31,302 nt of DNA, from positions 1-31,302 of the IMG/VR virus record IMGVR_UViG_3300010296_003308, one strand, 5' to 3'. The notes under the pieces are model-generated. The model had not been told where the DNA came from. It saw only the letters and a list, made by a program, of their open reading frames with translations, and searched no databases. The DNA is from a virus. Positions 21,846 through 29,509 of this stretch are shown here, piece by piece. Numbering within the stretch: the stretch's first letter is position 1; every line of letters begins with the position of its first letter. Position numbers and translations under genes: made by a program.

Positions 21846-22747
21846 GCTGTTCCGTCTTTCAATTCGCTAAGTGTCCAATGCATTTGTGCCATAGAATGTA
21901 TCCACTTTTCTCTATCAAATTCTTGAGGCTTTTCAATATTGCATAAATCATGATGTGCAACTGGTGATGCCTGGCTGCGCTTAGGATCAAGCACAAATAC
22001 AGGTACACCTTCTACTGCTGCTGCAATAGCAGGACTACTATTATAACTAATTACAGCGTGACAAGATATAAAATCTTGTAGTATATTATCGTAATGGCTT
22101 ATTGTAACACCCGGTAGTCTATAACGTGCGATTGCTCGTTTGTGTTCTAACACTCTTTTGTCACCTGGATGAAATCTTACTCTAATAGGTCGATCAGTCC
22201 ATTTACGTATGTCCTTAATAGTTTTTAACAACCAAGGCATAACAGATTGTCCGTCCATACTCCAGCCGCCGTCTCTTTGACAAGTTATAAGGATGTGTTT
22301 ACCTTTGCTTAGTTTCCATGCTTTTAATTGTATTCCAAGATCTTTGCTTAGTTTTTGCCAGCGGTACGGATCTGGATTGTCATTACAGTATTCTCCTGTA
22401 GTAGGAAATATACCATCGTAACTGTATCTTAAATATTGTTTACTGTTCTTTTTGTCAGCATATAAAAATAAATTACTGTCAACAATAATACTACGTTTGC
22501 CGTCTCGTTGTTGTTTTTCAAAAACTTCTTTTCGTAAATTAAGATGCGGAGAATTTTTACTACCAGGATGAACAAATCCTTGTACAACTGCTACATCAGA
22601 ACCTACAGGATTGTAATCAGTAACTATAGTACCTTCGTCTCCACACTTCCAAACTCCTTCTATAAAATTAACAATAATAGCAGGCTTTTCTGGATTAGTA
22701 TTTCCGGGAGGTATTCCCATTAAATATGATGCAACAGTTATAGTCAT
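21812..22747 (-). CDS. KpsC/KpsS-like capsule-type glycosyltransferase paralogue B (311 aa)
   Basis: It has the same C-terminal pattern as the paralogues: WTDRPIRVRFHPG (residues 183-195), ISYNSSPAIAAAVEGVPVF (233-251) and an ending with DREKW. A middle segment (YRYSYDG, then NDNPDPYRW, then ILITCQRDGG) parallels paralogue D. Length is typical for a single GT-B-like unit. The ATG overlaps the stop of paralogue C as ATGA. The donor and acceptor are unknown. Confidence 0.6.
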   Translation of the reverse strand: MTITVASYLMGIPPGNTNPEKPAIIVNFIEGVWKCGDEGTIVTDYNPVGSDVAVVQGFVHPGSKNSPHLNLRKEVFEKQQRDGKRSIIVDSNLFLYADKKNSKQYLRYSYDGIFPTTGEYCNDNPDPYRWQKLSKDLGIQLKAWKLSKGKHILITCQRDGGWSMDGQSVMPWLLKTIKDIRKWTDRPIRVRFHPGDKRVLEHKRAIARYRLPGVTISHYDNILQDFISCHAVISYNSSPAIAAAVEGVPVFVLDPKRSQASPVAHHDLCNIEKPQEFDREKWIHSMAQMHWTLSELKDGTAWRHLRKWAKK

Positions 22748-23562
22748 GACAAGTTGTACCTCTCGATATGTTTCATTGCTACACCGTCACGCATTTCTTT
22801 TGGCAAGTACTGACAGTAACCTAACCAATTTTGCCAACGCCTTACTTTGTCGTAATCTTCGTACTTTGGAGTTTCTATTTTAGTTAAATCCTTTTCACAA
22901 AAATAGTCGGCAGCATTAGGAGCCAATGTAAAACATGGTACTCCATAACCGATTGCTTCAGTTGCGGCAATGCTGTTATACGTAACAACTGCAAAAATTT
23001 GATCTTCGTCAAGTTGATTATATATACTACCTGAACCGACTCTATCTCTTCTATTTACTTTGTCTCTAATAATAATAGGACGATCGGTATGTTGTTTTAG
23101 TGTATCTAGTGTATCTGTTAACCATTCATCTCTACTAATGCCATAAAACTTACAAGGTTTTTCAGACGGTGTTACAACTAAAATAGCTCTACCATTTTTC
23201 TTCCATCCAGGAAATCTTAAATAAGGCTTAGATCCTGAAATCCACTCAAATCTATCTTTGGGCATTTCCCAATTAATGCTTGAGTGTTGCATTCCGTTTG
23301 GAACTATACGGTGCCAATCTTTGCGCTTTTGCATGTTTCCTATATATCCGGTGTCAATGTATATATATGGTCTTCCTTGCTTTTTACACGCTTCAACAGT
23401 TTTGCGTTGAGTCATGCTGCGAAATATAACCGGATATTCTTTTGGATATCTAGATAATCCCTTCCAGCCACCTTCAATAAACTCAGCATTTAGGCTTTCG
23501 GCTAGAGGAGCAACTATAGTATCTATTGAGTCAAGGGCTAGATATTTTTTTGGATTAGTCAT
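22744..23562 (-). CDS. KpsC/KpsS-like paralogue C with changed basic motif (272 aa)
   Basis: HTDRPIIIRDKVNRRDR (residues 158-174) aligns with the RPHP segment of the paralogues but lacks the His-Pro pair. The following VTYNSIAATEAIGYGVPCF (193-211) is conserved, as is the C-terminal WQNWLGYCQY. The missing HP suggests altered or lost catalysis, perhaps a regulatory or accessory subunit of the other paralogues. AGGA lies 9 bases before the ATG. It overlaps the DxD glycosyltransferase gene upstream by 8 bases. Confidence 0.55.
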   Translation of the reverse strand: MTNPKKYLALDSIDTIVAPLAESLNAEFIEGGWKGLSRYPKEYPVIFRSMTQRKTVEACKKQGRPYIYIDTGYIGNMQKRKDWHRIVPNGMQHSSINWEMPKDRFEWISGSKPYLRFPGWKKNGRAILVVTPSEKPCKFYGISRDEWLTDTLDTLKQHTDRPIIIRDKVNRRDRVGSGSIYNQLDEDQIFAVVTYNSIAATEAIGYGVPCFTLAPNAADYFCEKDLTKIETPKYEDYDKVRRWQNWLGYCQYLPKEMRDGVAMKHIERYNLS

Positions 23563-24229
23563 TCATCATGTCCTGTAATTCATCTTTCCACAAACGAGAA
23601 AATTCACCGTTTCTATAATTTTCAAACCAAGGACCACCTTCTGTGTAATGTATTAGTTTTGGAGTTTCAATATCATCATATACCCCAACAAGATAGTTCC
23701 ATGTATGATCTAGTTCGCCAATTTCTTCATCCTTGAGCCAACTAAACCGGTGTAAGTATGCACCATTGATTTCTGGATCGTTAACAAAATCTTGTGTAAG
23801 TTTTTTATTACTTGGATGTCCACAGTTCCAAAGTACAACACTTGACCAATTTTTACGCGGATAAGATGTTTGCTTTTGTCCATCCATCTTTGTGCCTTCT
23901 TTTACTTCATAATCGTGTTGCACACACATTACAGCATACTTGTCATCTGTTTGGTCAAATAATTCTTTGATATCGGTTGTAAGGATCATATCACAATCCA
24001 TAAACAAAGCCCAACCTTGAAAATTCATTAATTCAGGAACAAGGAAACGAGTAAATGTAAATTCAGTACTTGCAAGTTTATCCACTGGACGGGTATACCA
24101 ACCAGCATCTCGCAATTCTGCTTGCTTGAGTGGACGTACTACTGCCTCTGGTTGTCTAGAGAGAATACTATGTTTACAAACTTGGTACGCAATATCTTCT
24201 CTAGTATCATAACCTACATATACTTTCAT
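23555..24229 (-). CDS. GT-A (GT8-like) glycosyltransferase (224 aa)
   Basis: WALFMDCDMILTTDI (residues 73-87) contains the DxD motif of GT8-like retaining transferases, and the first strand MKVYVGYD is the usual nucleotide-sugar Rossmann strand. A late segment GELDHTWNYLVGVYD resembles acceptor-site sequences of GT8 members. I start at ATG 24229, which overlaps the previous stop as TAATG and has AAGAGA upstream; the longer reading from 24274 is an Arg-rich, out-of-frame translation of the upstream gene's 3' end. Confidence 0.75.
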   Translation of the reverse strand: MKVYVGYDTREDIAYQVCKHSILSRQPEAVVRPLKQAELRDAGWYTRPVDKLASTEFTFTRFLVPELMNFQGWALFMDCDMILTTDIKELFDQTDDKYAVMCVQHDYEVKEGTKMDGQKQTSYPRKNWSSVVLWNCGHPSNKKLTQDFVNDPEINGAYLHRFSWLKDEEIGELDHTWNYLVGVYDDIETPKLIHYTEGGPWFENYRNGEFSRLWKDELQDMMND

Positions 24230-25002
24230 TAATCTCTTCTTTCTATGTCTTCTTCTATACATTCTTCGCCCCACTGTATTTCTAATATGTGAGCGTTTAC
24301 TTCTTCAGGATTGCTGGCTTTGTGCCACACTTGGTTGCCTACTTCATAACCTATAATGTTTCCTGGCTCTAAATATCTTTGTTCTTTTCTACCTTCCCAC
24401 TCAGTTTGCATTAGTACAATACCTTCAAGCACATGCCAATGTTCTGAGCGTTTAAAATGGCGTTGATCACTTAACGATTTTCCTGGATATATTACTAGTT
24501 CTTTTACTTTGTAACCTTTTTCTGGCTTATGATCAAGTACCCGCCAGTAACCCCAGTCACGCTCCGTTTTCTGTGTTTTCCATTCATCTAGTATCCAACT
24601 ACTTGAATTTATTTTGTTATCACCACCTACGCCAAATGCAAATTCAACTTGTGGATGATCACCATATATCTTATACTCAGGTGTAGTTGTGTTTGTTCTA
24701 TCACCTCCATTGGCAAAAATAACCTTTCCTGAGTTAGTCGACATTGTTTTAAAAATTGCACCGCATGCGCTGTCGTCTCCATCGTCAAAACTAATTACTT
24801 GATCAACACAAGCAAGTTCTTTTATAATTGCCGCACGTTCTGCTATCGGCATAAATGGTCTTCCTTTTTTACGGGTAAGCCAATCATCACTATTTACTCC
24901 AACAACAAGTTTATCGCCTAACTTTTTTGCTGCTTTGAAATATTCTATATGTCCACTGTGTAATGGATCAAAACCACCTGTAACTAAAACCACTTTTTGC
25001 AT
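24229..25002 (-). CDS. Fused cytidylyltransferase (RfaE2/HldE-C-like) and ManC-type cupin (257 aa)
   Basis: The N-terminal ~145 residues form a nucleotidyltransferase domain: GGFDPLHSGHIEYF (9-22, with HSGH) and NGGDR (98-102), closest to glycerol-3-phosphate/heptose-1-phosphate cytidylyl- or adenylyltransferases. The C-terminal ~105 residues are a cupin matching the mannose-6-phosphate isomerase part of ManC/AlgA: WGYWRVLD (150-157), GYKVKELVIYPG (163-174) and RSEHWHVLEG (185-194). It could both isomerise a sugar phosphate and activate it as an NDP-sugar. A perfect late box TATAAATA ends 5 bases before the ATG. It opens the glycosyltransferase block reading leftwards. Confidence 0.8.
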   Translation of the reverse strand: MQKVVLVTGGFDPLHSGHIEYFKAAKKLGDKLVVGVNSDDWLTRKKGRPFMPIAERAAIIKELACVDQVISFDDGDDSACGAIFKTMSTNSGKVIFANGGDRTNTTTPEYKIYGDHPQVEFAFGVGGDNKINSSSWILDEWKTQKTERDWGYWRVLDHKPEKGYKVKELVIYPGKSLSDQRHFKRSEHWHVLEGIVLMQTEWEGRKEQRYLEPGNIIGYEVGNQVWHKASNPEEVNAHILEIQWGEECIEEDIERRD

Positions 25003-25007
25003 GTAGA

Positions 25008-25015
25008 TATTTATA
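25008..25015 (-). promoter_or_regulatory. T4-type late promoter (TATAAATA)
   Basis: On the minus strand a perfect TATAAATA is followed after 5 bases by the ATG of the cytidylyltransferase-cupin gene. The expected late transcript start coincides with the start codon. It suggests the downstream glycosyltransferase block is expressed late. Confidence 0.7.
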
Positions 25016-25026
25016 TACGTGTTTAA

Positions 25027-25578
25027 TTACACAAACTTGATTTCGGCTTTGACGCTTTTTCTGTCCTTTCGTATGACGTTTACTATTTCAAAATCTTCTT
25101 GTTCTTGAACATTTCTTAAATCAAACACAACCTTTGTATTTTTATGAGAATGTTTTAAAACTAAATCTTTGTAAGTGTTTGCTGGATAATGAAAACCGCA
25201 ACTTAGCCCGCTGTATATTAAATCAAATTTTACATTAGCAGGAATGTTTATATTGGTTGCATCAACAAATGTATATTTCATTCCTCGGCTATTATACGAT
25301 TCTAATAGTGTTTCAACTTTGTTGTAAAATGCAAATGTTTCGGCTGTTCCGTATTTTACTTGGCGGTGTTTATCTTTTGTAGAATTAAAATCACCGTCTA
25401 GTAACCAAAGATCAGTTCCATACTCTTTTTGAAAATATTCGCTTTCTCTAGCATATCCGCACCCTATATCTAATATATTTTTCGGTGGAGTCACTAGGTA
25501 GTCTGTTAATAATTTAAATATCTCAACCTTTGATTTTATATGTTGAGGGTCGTCCCATTTTTCTGTCCAGTATATCAT
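25027..25578 (-). CDS. Class I SAM methyltransferase (183 aa)
   Basis: Motif I is ILDIGCGYARES (residues 35-46), followed by LLDGDF (57-62, acidic ribose-binding residue) and a motif IV-like FDLIYSGLSCGFH. It is a Rossmann methyltransferase of the small-molecule type. The ATG overlaps the upstream gene stop as ATGA, and no strong ribosome-binding site is visible. It is the last of three consecutive methyltransferase genes and ends about 10 bases before the late promoter box. Confidence 0.78.
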   Translation of the reverse strand: MIYWTEKWDDPQHIKSKVEIFKLLTDYLVTPPKNILDIGCGYARESEYFQKEYGTDLWLLDGDFNSTKDKHRQVKYGTAETFAFYNKVETLLESYNSRGMKYTFVDATNINIPANVKFDLIYSGLSCGFHYPANTYKDLVLKHSHKNTKVVFDLRNVQEQEDFEIVNVIRKDRKSVKAEIKFV

Positions 25579-26057
25579 GGTTTATTACACACCACATGTA
25601 GTTCGGCATGCATTGGTTTTTTTAAACTACGAATGTTAGTGTATCCTTTTTCTATCAATAATTCTTTTAACATTTGTATGTCGTATCCACTTTTATGTAC
25701 ATCCCATACTTCTGTTTCACCTTCTCTTTGCCATCCCCAAAAACCTGCCTTAGCATGCTCCATGTTAGATCTTGTATTCCATTGGTTGATATGGAAAGTC
25801 ATATTGGGCAATCTCATTTCCATTATTCCGCCCGGTTTCAATATATTGAGCCATGCTTCTAAAACCTTTTCTCCTTGTATAAAAGTTAAATGCTCAAACA
25901 TGTGTCTCGAAAATATTTCATCTACAGTATTTGGCTGTACAAATTTTTCTATTTCCCATGCCGGGCAAACATAGTCAACACCTGGTACATCTCTTATATC
26001 ACAAGTTTTAAATTCTTTTTTAGTAGGTTTTTCACCACAGCCAAATTCAATATTCAT
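25575..26057 (-). CDS. Methyltransferase type 11-like (160 aa)
   Basis: The protein begins MNIEFGCGEKP, a shortened motif I, then CDIRDVPGVDYVC and a motif IV-like VDEIFSRHMFEHL, with WLNILKPGGIMEMRLPN as the typical strand before the beta-hairpin of type 11 methyltransferases. The N-terminal helix before motif I is absent, which is common for this subgroup associated with glycan clusters. It is coupled to its neighbours by ATGA overlaps on both sides. Confidence 0.75.
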   Translation of the reverse strand: MNIEFGCGEKPTKKEFKTCDIRDVPGVDYVCPAWEIEKFVQPNTVDEIFSRHMFEHLTFIQGEKVLEAWLNILKPGGIMEMRLPNMTFHINQWNTRSNMEHAKAGFWGWQREGETEVWDVHKSGYDIQMLKELLIEKGYTNIRSLKKPMHAELHVVCNKP

Positions 26058-26623
26058 TCTACTCTACTTTCGTTAATGTTTGTAAAAAATAACCCTGATC
26101 TTCTCATAAATCTAAATTTTTTACTAGTACCCATTCTACTACGTTTTCTAAGTGTTCTAGTCATTTCAGGATCAAATTTAAACCCATATTTGGCCATGGT
26201 TGTAATCCAATAATCGGGATTTTTACAGTTTACATGATGGTAGCCGGTTTGGCCTTCTAGGGCATGTGTCATTGCTAAATTTTTGCAATTTTGCATAGCC
26301 TGTACATAGTTTGGAATGTATTCTTCGTATACATGTTCTACAAATTCAACACACCAGCATATATCAAATTTTTTGTCTAGTGGTGCAGGTCCTTTTGTAA
26401 AATCGTGTATTAAAAAATTATTATTATTATAACGTTTTAGGGTGTGATCGCCATCTATACCAAATGCATCAAATCCGTTTGCTTCTGCTAACTCTACCAT
26501 TCCTCCAGGACCACATCCTACATCAAGGAACGACTTATAGCCTAAGTCTTGAAATAATTCTAATGATCCAGGATCAAGGTGTGTTTTATTATCATGTCCA
26601 CCGAGGTGTTCTTCTAATTCCAT
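26054..26623 (-). CDS. Class I SAM methyltransferase (189 aa)
   Basis: Motif I FLDVGCGPGGM (about residues 33-43), FGIDGDH (52-58) and FDICWCVEFVEHV (82-94) are standard for type 11/12 methyltransferases. It has a basic C-terminal region. Its promoter is the minus-strand half of the palindromic late promoter at 26654-26661, giving a short leader with AAGG. It heads the three-methyltransferase set, which then leads into the glycan block. Confidence 0.78.
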   Translation of the reverse strand: MELEEHLGGHDNKTHLDPGSLELFQDLGYKSFLDVGCGPGGMVELAEANGFDAFGIDGDHTLKRYNNNNFLIHDFTKGPAPLDKKFDICWCVEFVEHVYEEYIPNYVQAMQNCKNLAMTHALEGQTGYHHVNCKNPDYWITTMAKYGFKFDPEMTRTLRKRSRMGTSKKFRFMRRSGLFFTNINESRVE

Positions 26624-26647
26624 TTTATAATTAACCTTGTACTTAAT

Positions 26648-26661
26648 TATAAATATTTATA
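26648..26661. promoter_or_regulatory. Palindromic bidirectional T4-type late promoter
   Basis: TATAAATATTTATA is a 14-base perfect palindrome holding two overlapping late boxes: TATAAATA on the plus strand (26648-26655) and on the minus strand (26661-26654). On the plus side the ATG of the sulfotransferase gene starts 5 bases after its box, its A being the last base of the palindrome. On the minus side the methyltransferase gene has a leader of about 25 bases. Confidence 0.72.
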
Positions 26662-27251
26662 TGATTATATCTCACCAACACAAATTTATTTTTATAAAAA
26701 CAAGAAAAACTGCTGGGTCAAGTATAGAAAAATATCTTGTTCCTTATTTAGGTCCAAATGATATTTGTACAGGAAGCGAAGCCGACGGAACTCCAAGGTT
26801 AAACACAACCCAAACCAGCGGGCATTTAGGTTGGAATTATTTTCGTAAAAAGCATGGAAAAATATTAGAAGATTATTTTACATTTGCAGTAGAAAGAAAT
26901 CCGTGGGACAAAATAGTAAGCCATTATCACTGGACACAAAAAATCGGAAGTTGGCGCACTCGAGAAGGATTTGAAAATTTTGTTTTCAAACATTGCGACA
27001 AATATAACGACTGGGACAAATATACTGATCCAGAAAATAATATTAAGGTAAAAAAACTTATAAAATATGAAAATCTACATCGAGAATTTTTAGATTTACC
27101 TATTCCATATAATGGAGAACTACTAACAACGTTTGTTAAATCAGGTATAAGAAAAAATGCAGATTATCAAAGATACTACAGTAATAGGACTAAAAAATTA
27201 GTAGAAGAAGTGTTTGCTAACGTAATCGACCATTTTGGATATACATTTTAG
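26661..27251 (+). CDS. Sulfotransferase family protein (196 aa), plus-strand island
   Basis: The loop FIKTRKTAGSSIEKYL (residues 11-26) and the segment VERNPWDKIVSHYHW (77-91) match the 5'-phosphosulfate and 3'-phosphate sites of the carbohydrate sulfotransferase superfamily, sometimes annotated Sulfotransfer_2. I use ATG 26661, not the TTG at 26637, because a late box lies 5 bases before the ATG and the TTG lies upstream of that box. It is surrounded by minus-strand genes and overlaps the convergent KpsC/KpsS-like gene by 35 bases. It looks AT-richer than its neighbours, suggesting later acquisition. Confidence 0.8.
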   Translation: MIISHQHKFIFIKTRKTAGSSIEKYLVPYLGPNDICTGSEADGTPRLNTTQTSGHLGWNYFRKKHGKILEDYFTFAVERNPWDKIVSHYHWTQKIGSWRTREGFENFVFKHCDKYNDWDKYTDPENNIKVKKLIKYENLHREFLDLPIPYNGELLTTFVKSGIRKNADYQRYYSNRTKKLVEEVFANVIDHFGYTF

Positions 27252-28170
27252 CCTGATCATAAATTTCCATCAAATGATGATAAGGTGCACCTTGTGCAAT
27301 TTCATCTTCTCTCCATTGACAGTAACCTAAGTTGTATAACCACTGTTGTCTATCAAAAAATTTAGGGTTGTCTAAATCGGCTAAATTTGTATTAGAACAT
27401 TCCCAGGCCATTGAACTTGGACACAAACTAAATGTAGGTATTCCTTCACATACACTTTCTGTTAATACGTTTGAATTAAATCCTACAACACACCAAGCAC
27501 CGTCAAAGTCTTTTTGCAATCCGCTTCCACCTTCGCCGCCGCCTGAAATCTTTGCACCTTCGGTGTTGTCACTTATTGTAACACCTTCTAAATTTAATTT
27601 TTTAAATATTTCTTCTTGCCTGTCTCGTCTTAGTGGGTGCATTCTTAACCGTATAGGTCGTTTAGTATTTTTTCGTATATCTTTAAGTGTAGTTGCTAAA
27701 AAGTTCTCGTATGTTTTATATTTTGCAAGTAAATTTTTTAAACTGCTATCACCTGGACGTTGTAGTGCTACAAGAACATATTCGCCTTCATTACGCCAGT
27801 CTTTTATCTCAATGTTTTGATCACGTTGTATTTGATCCCATCTGTCGCTAGGTCTGTTTTGATTATTATATAGGCCTTCGTCTCGGAAATAACTAAACCA
27901 ACTATAACGATGATATGCCATCGGATTTGGCGGTGCCTTCATATTCTTACGAAAGACGGCACTTTCTGCAACTATCCAAGGCTTGCCGCTATCTTTGATA
28001 TACTGATACATAGGACGCAATTTCCTATGTTTGCACTCCATTATGTTTGCTTGAATATAAATGTCAGCAGAATCTATTTCTACCTTATCTTCCCAAGTAA
28101 CAACTTTGAAATTAGACAACCCTGGGAGAGGGTGTGTACGAAATACATTTTCAATACCGATTACTTTCAT
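27217..28170 (-). CDS. KpsC/KpsS-like capsule-type glycosyltransferase paralogue D (317 aa)
   Basis: It shares with the others NTKRPIRLRMHPLRRDR (residues 168-184), GFNSNVLTESVCEGIPTF (230-247) and the ending DNPKFFDRQQWLYN with CQWREDEIAQG. A glycine-rich insertion (KISGGGEGGSGL, 207-218) precedes the second motif and is absent in the other copies. It is separated from the main cluster by the sulfotransferase island and transcribed from the right with two glycosyltransferases. Its 3' end overlaps the plus-strand gene. Confidence 0.6.
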   Translation of the reverse strand: MKVIGIENVFRTHPLPGLSNFKVVTWEDKVEIDSADIYIQANIMECKHRKLRPMYQYIKDSGKPWIVAESAVFRKNMKAPPNPMAYHRYSWFSYFRDEGLYNNQNRPSDRWDQIQRDQNIEIKDWRNEGEYVLVALQRPGDSSLKNLLAKYKTYENFLATTLKDIRKNTKRPIRLRMHPLRRDRQEEIFKKLNLEGVTISDNTEGAKISGGGEGGSGLQKDFDGAWCVVGFNSNVLTESVCEGIPTFSLCPSSMAWECSNTNLADLDNPKFFDRQQWLYNLGYCQWREDEIAQGAPYHHLMEIYDQAKMYIQNGRLR

Positions 28171-28799
28171 GGTGCAATAAATTTCTTATAAGTTGCTAGG
28201 AAGTATTTGTTGTTTCGATCTCTTCCTTTAAGTGTATAGAACACACTTGAGTTTCTATGCTTACCAATAGTCATCCAAGTTTGCGGCAATACTCTGAAAT
28301 TATGCTTGTCATTTAATTTAGGTAATACACGCTGATCGTGCCCAACTTCCCATTTTTCAACTGGAGTTTCTAATAATGCATTTGCATAGTCTCTTTTAAA
28401 ACTTCCTGTTCCATAACTTATTAATCCGCATAGCCAGCCTCCATGTTTTTGATGTGTTAAAATATTAACATCTGAACATATATGCTGGTATTCTTCTTGG
28501 TCTACTGCCCGTGTACAAATTGTATCAGCATCAGTTGTTATAACCAAATCTTCATCTTTGAATTTATTTGCCACGGCAAGAAAACGCGATGCTTGCAAAT
28601 ATCCTAAACGATTTGATTCGCTAGTAAATTCTATTTCTTCTGTTGTATAGTCAACATACGTTAATCCTTTTTTTCTAGTTTTTGGATTAACTATATGACA
28701 ATGTAGTTTCAGCCAAGGATTAGTAAAACAAATACTCCTTAGTAATTCATGTCCCCAATCGTCATAATATGCTTGATCGCATGCTATTAAAAAATGCAT
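28167..28799 (-). CDS. GT-A glycosyltransferase-like protein (210 aa)
   Basis: LVITTDADTICTR (residues 85-97) is a hydrophobic strand with DxD, and the N-terminal MHFLIACDQAYY is a short Rossmann strand. The protein ends in a basic tail. A later GHDQRVLP segment (about 163-170) may form part of the acceptor site. It resembles GT8-like nucleotide-sugar transferases but is short. The ATG overlaps the GT25 stop by one base. Confidence 0.65.
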   Translation of the reverse strand: MHFLIACDQAYYDDWGHELLRSICFTNPWLKLHCHIVNPKTRKKGLTYVDYTTEEIEFTSESNRLGYLQASRFLAVANKFKDEDLVITTDADTICTRAVDQEEYQHICSDVNILTHQKHGGWLCGLISYGTGSFKRDYANALLETPVEKWEVGHDQRVLPKLNDKHNFRVLPQTWMTIGKHRNSSVFYTLKGRDRNNKYFLATYKKFIAP

Positions 28800-29509
28800 T
28801 ACTTTTCCTTATCTGCTAACCCGCCGTTACGGGTATAACTGTGCGACGACTTTTGCCTATGTGGTATCCAGTATCTTTTGTTTATTCTAAAATAACTAGT
28901 ATAAGACCTATACAGTCCAAGCACAATATTATTTAACGCAATATCAGCAGGTAATGCGCCAACTTGATTTGTATAGTCTACAATTTTTCTAGCGCCGCTG
29001 GGTTGTATTATATATGCATGTGCGCCCGGTATATGACACTGGTTTGTTGTCACCATCGACATAGGCATACCAGGACTTCCGTGCTTAATATAACCTGGAA
29101 CAGTTGGCCAAGTAAGATGATCTTCGTAGTCTTCTTTTAATCGACTATATGCATCTAAGTTTAGTACATCATAATGCTGGTCGACATATAAATTTTTCGG
29201 AATTTCACGCAAACATACAGCATCATGCTCTAAAATAAGAAGTGGTTTACGTGTTTCAATTACACGATTCCACAAAAGGTAATGACTTAAAAAGCAACCT
29301 TTTATTCCGATATTCTGACGACTCTGTTTTGTACCGTCCCGGAATTTTAATTTGTAAGTCTTCCACTCGCGACTAACTATTTCCTTGCCGTATATTGCTG
29401 GAAATATATCTGCCGAGTAATTAAATTTTTTAAGTGATTGTAAACAGTCTCTCGAAAGCTCTTCAGAAACAGTATTGCCCTTCATTGTAATAATGGCAAT
29501 ATCTATCAA
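28799..29509 (-). CDS. Glycosyltransferase family 25 (LPS type)
   Basis: The GT25 signature is clear: GIKGCFLSHYLLWNRVIE (residues 68-85) and LLILEHDAVCL (90-100), where EHD takes the place of the usual ExD metal site. GT25 enzymes are inverting galactosyl- or glucosyltransferases of LOS/LPS. Start is TTG at 29509, overlapping the uvsY stop as TTGA with GGAGGA 9 bases upstream. The basic C-terminus includes RQKSSHSYTR. It is attached directly to the uvsX-uvsY operon. Confidence 0.85.
   Translation of the reverse strand: MIDIAIITMKGNTVSEELSRDCLQSLKKFNYSADIFPAIYGKEIVSREWKTYKLKFRDGTKQSRQNIGIKGCFLSHYLLWNRVIETRKPLLILEHDAVCLREIPKNLYVDQHYDVLNLDAYSRLKEDYEDHLTWPTVPGYIKHGSPGMPMSMVTTNQCHIPGAHAYIIQPSGARKIVDYTNQVGALPADIALNNIVLGLYRSYTSYFRINKRYWIPHRQKSSHSYTRNGGLADKEK

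Noticed and set aside
23555-24274. Arg-rich N-terminal extension of the GT8-like protein
   Set aside because: It is an out-of-frame reading of the upstream gene end; ATG 24229 has TAATG coupling and a ribosome-binding site.
27332-27820. Plus-strand 162-aa ORF
   Set aside because: Complement of the KpsC/KpsS-like paralogue D, with no start signals and low-complexity Pro/Ser content.
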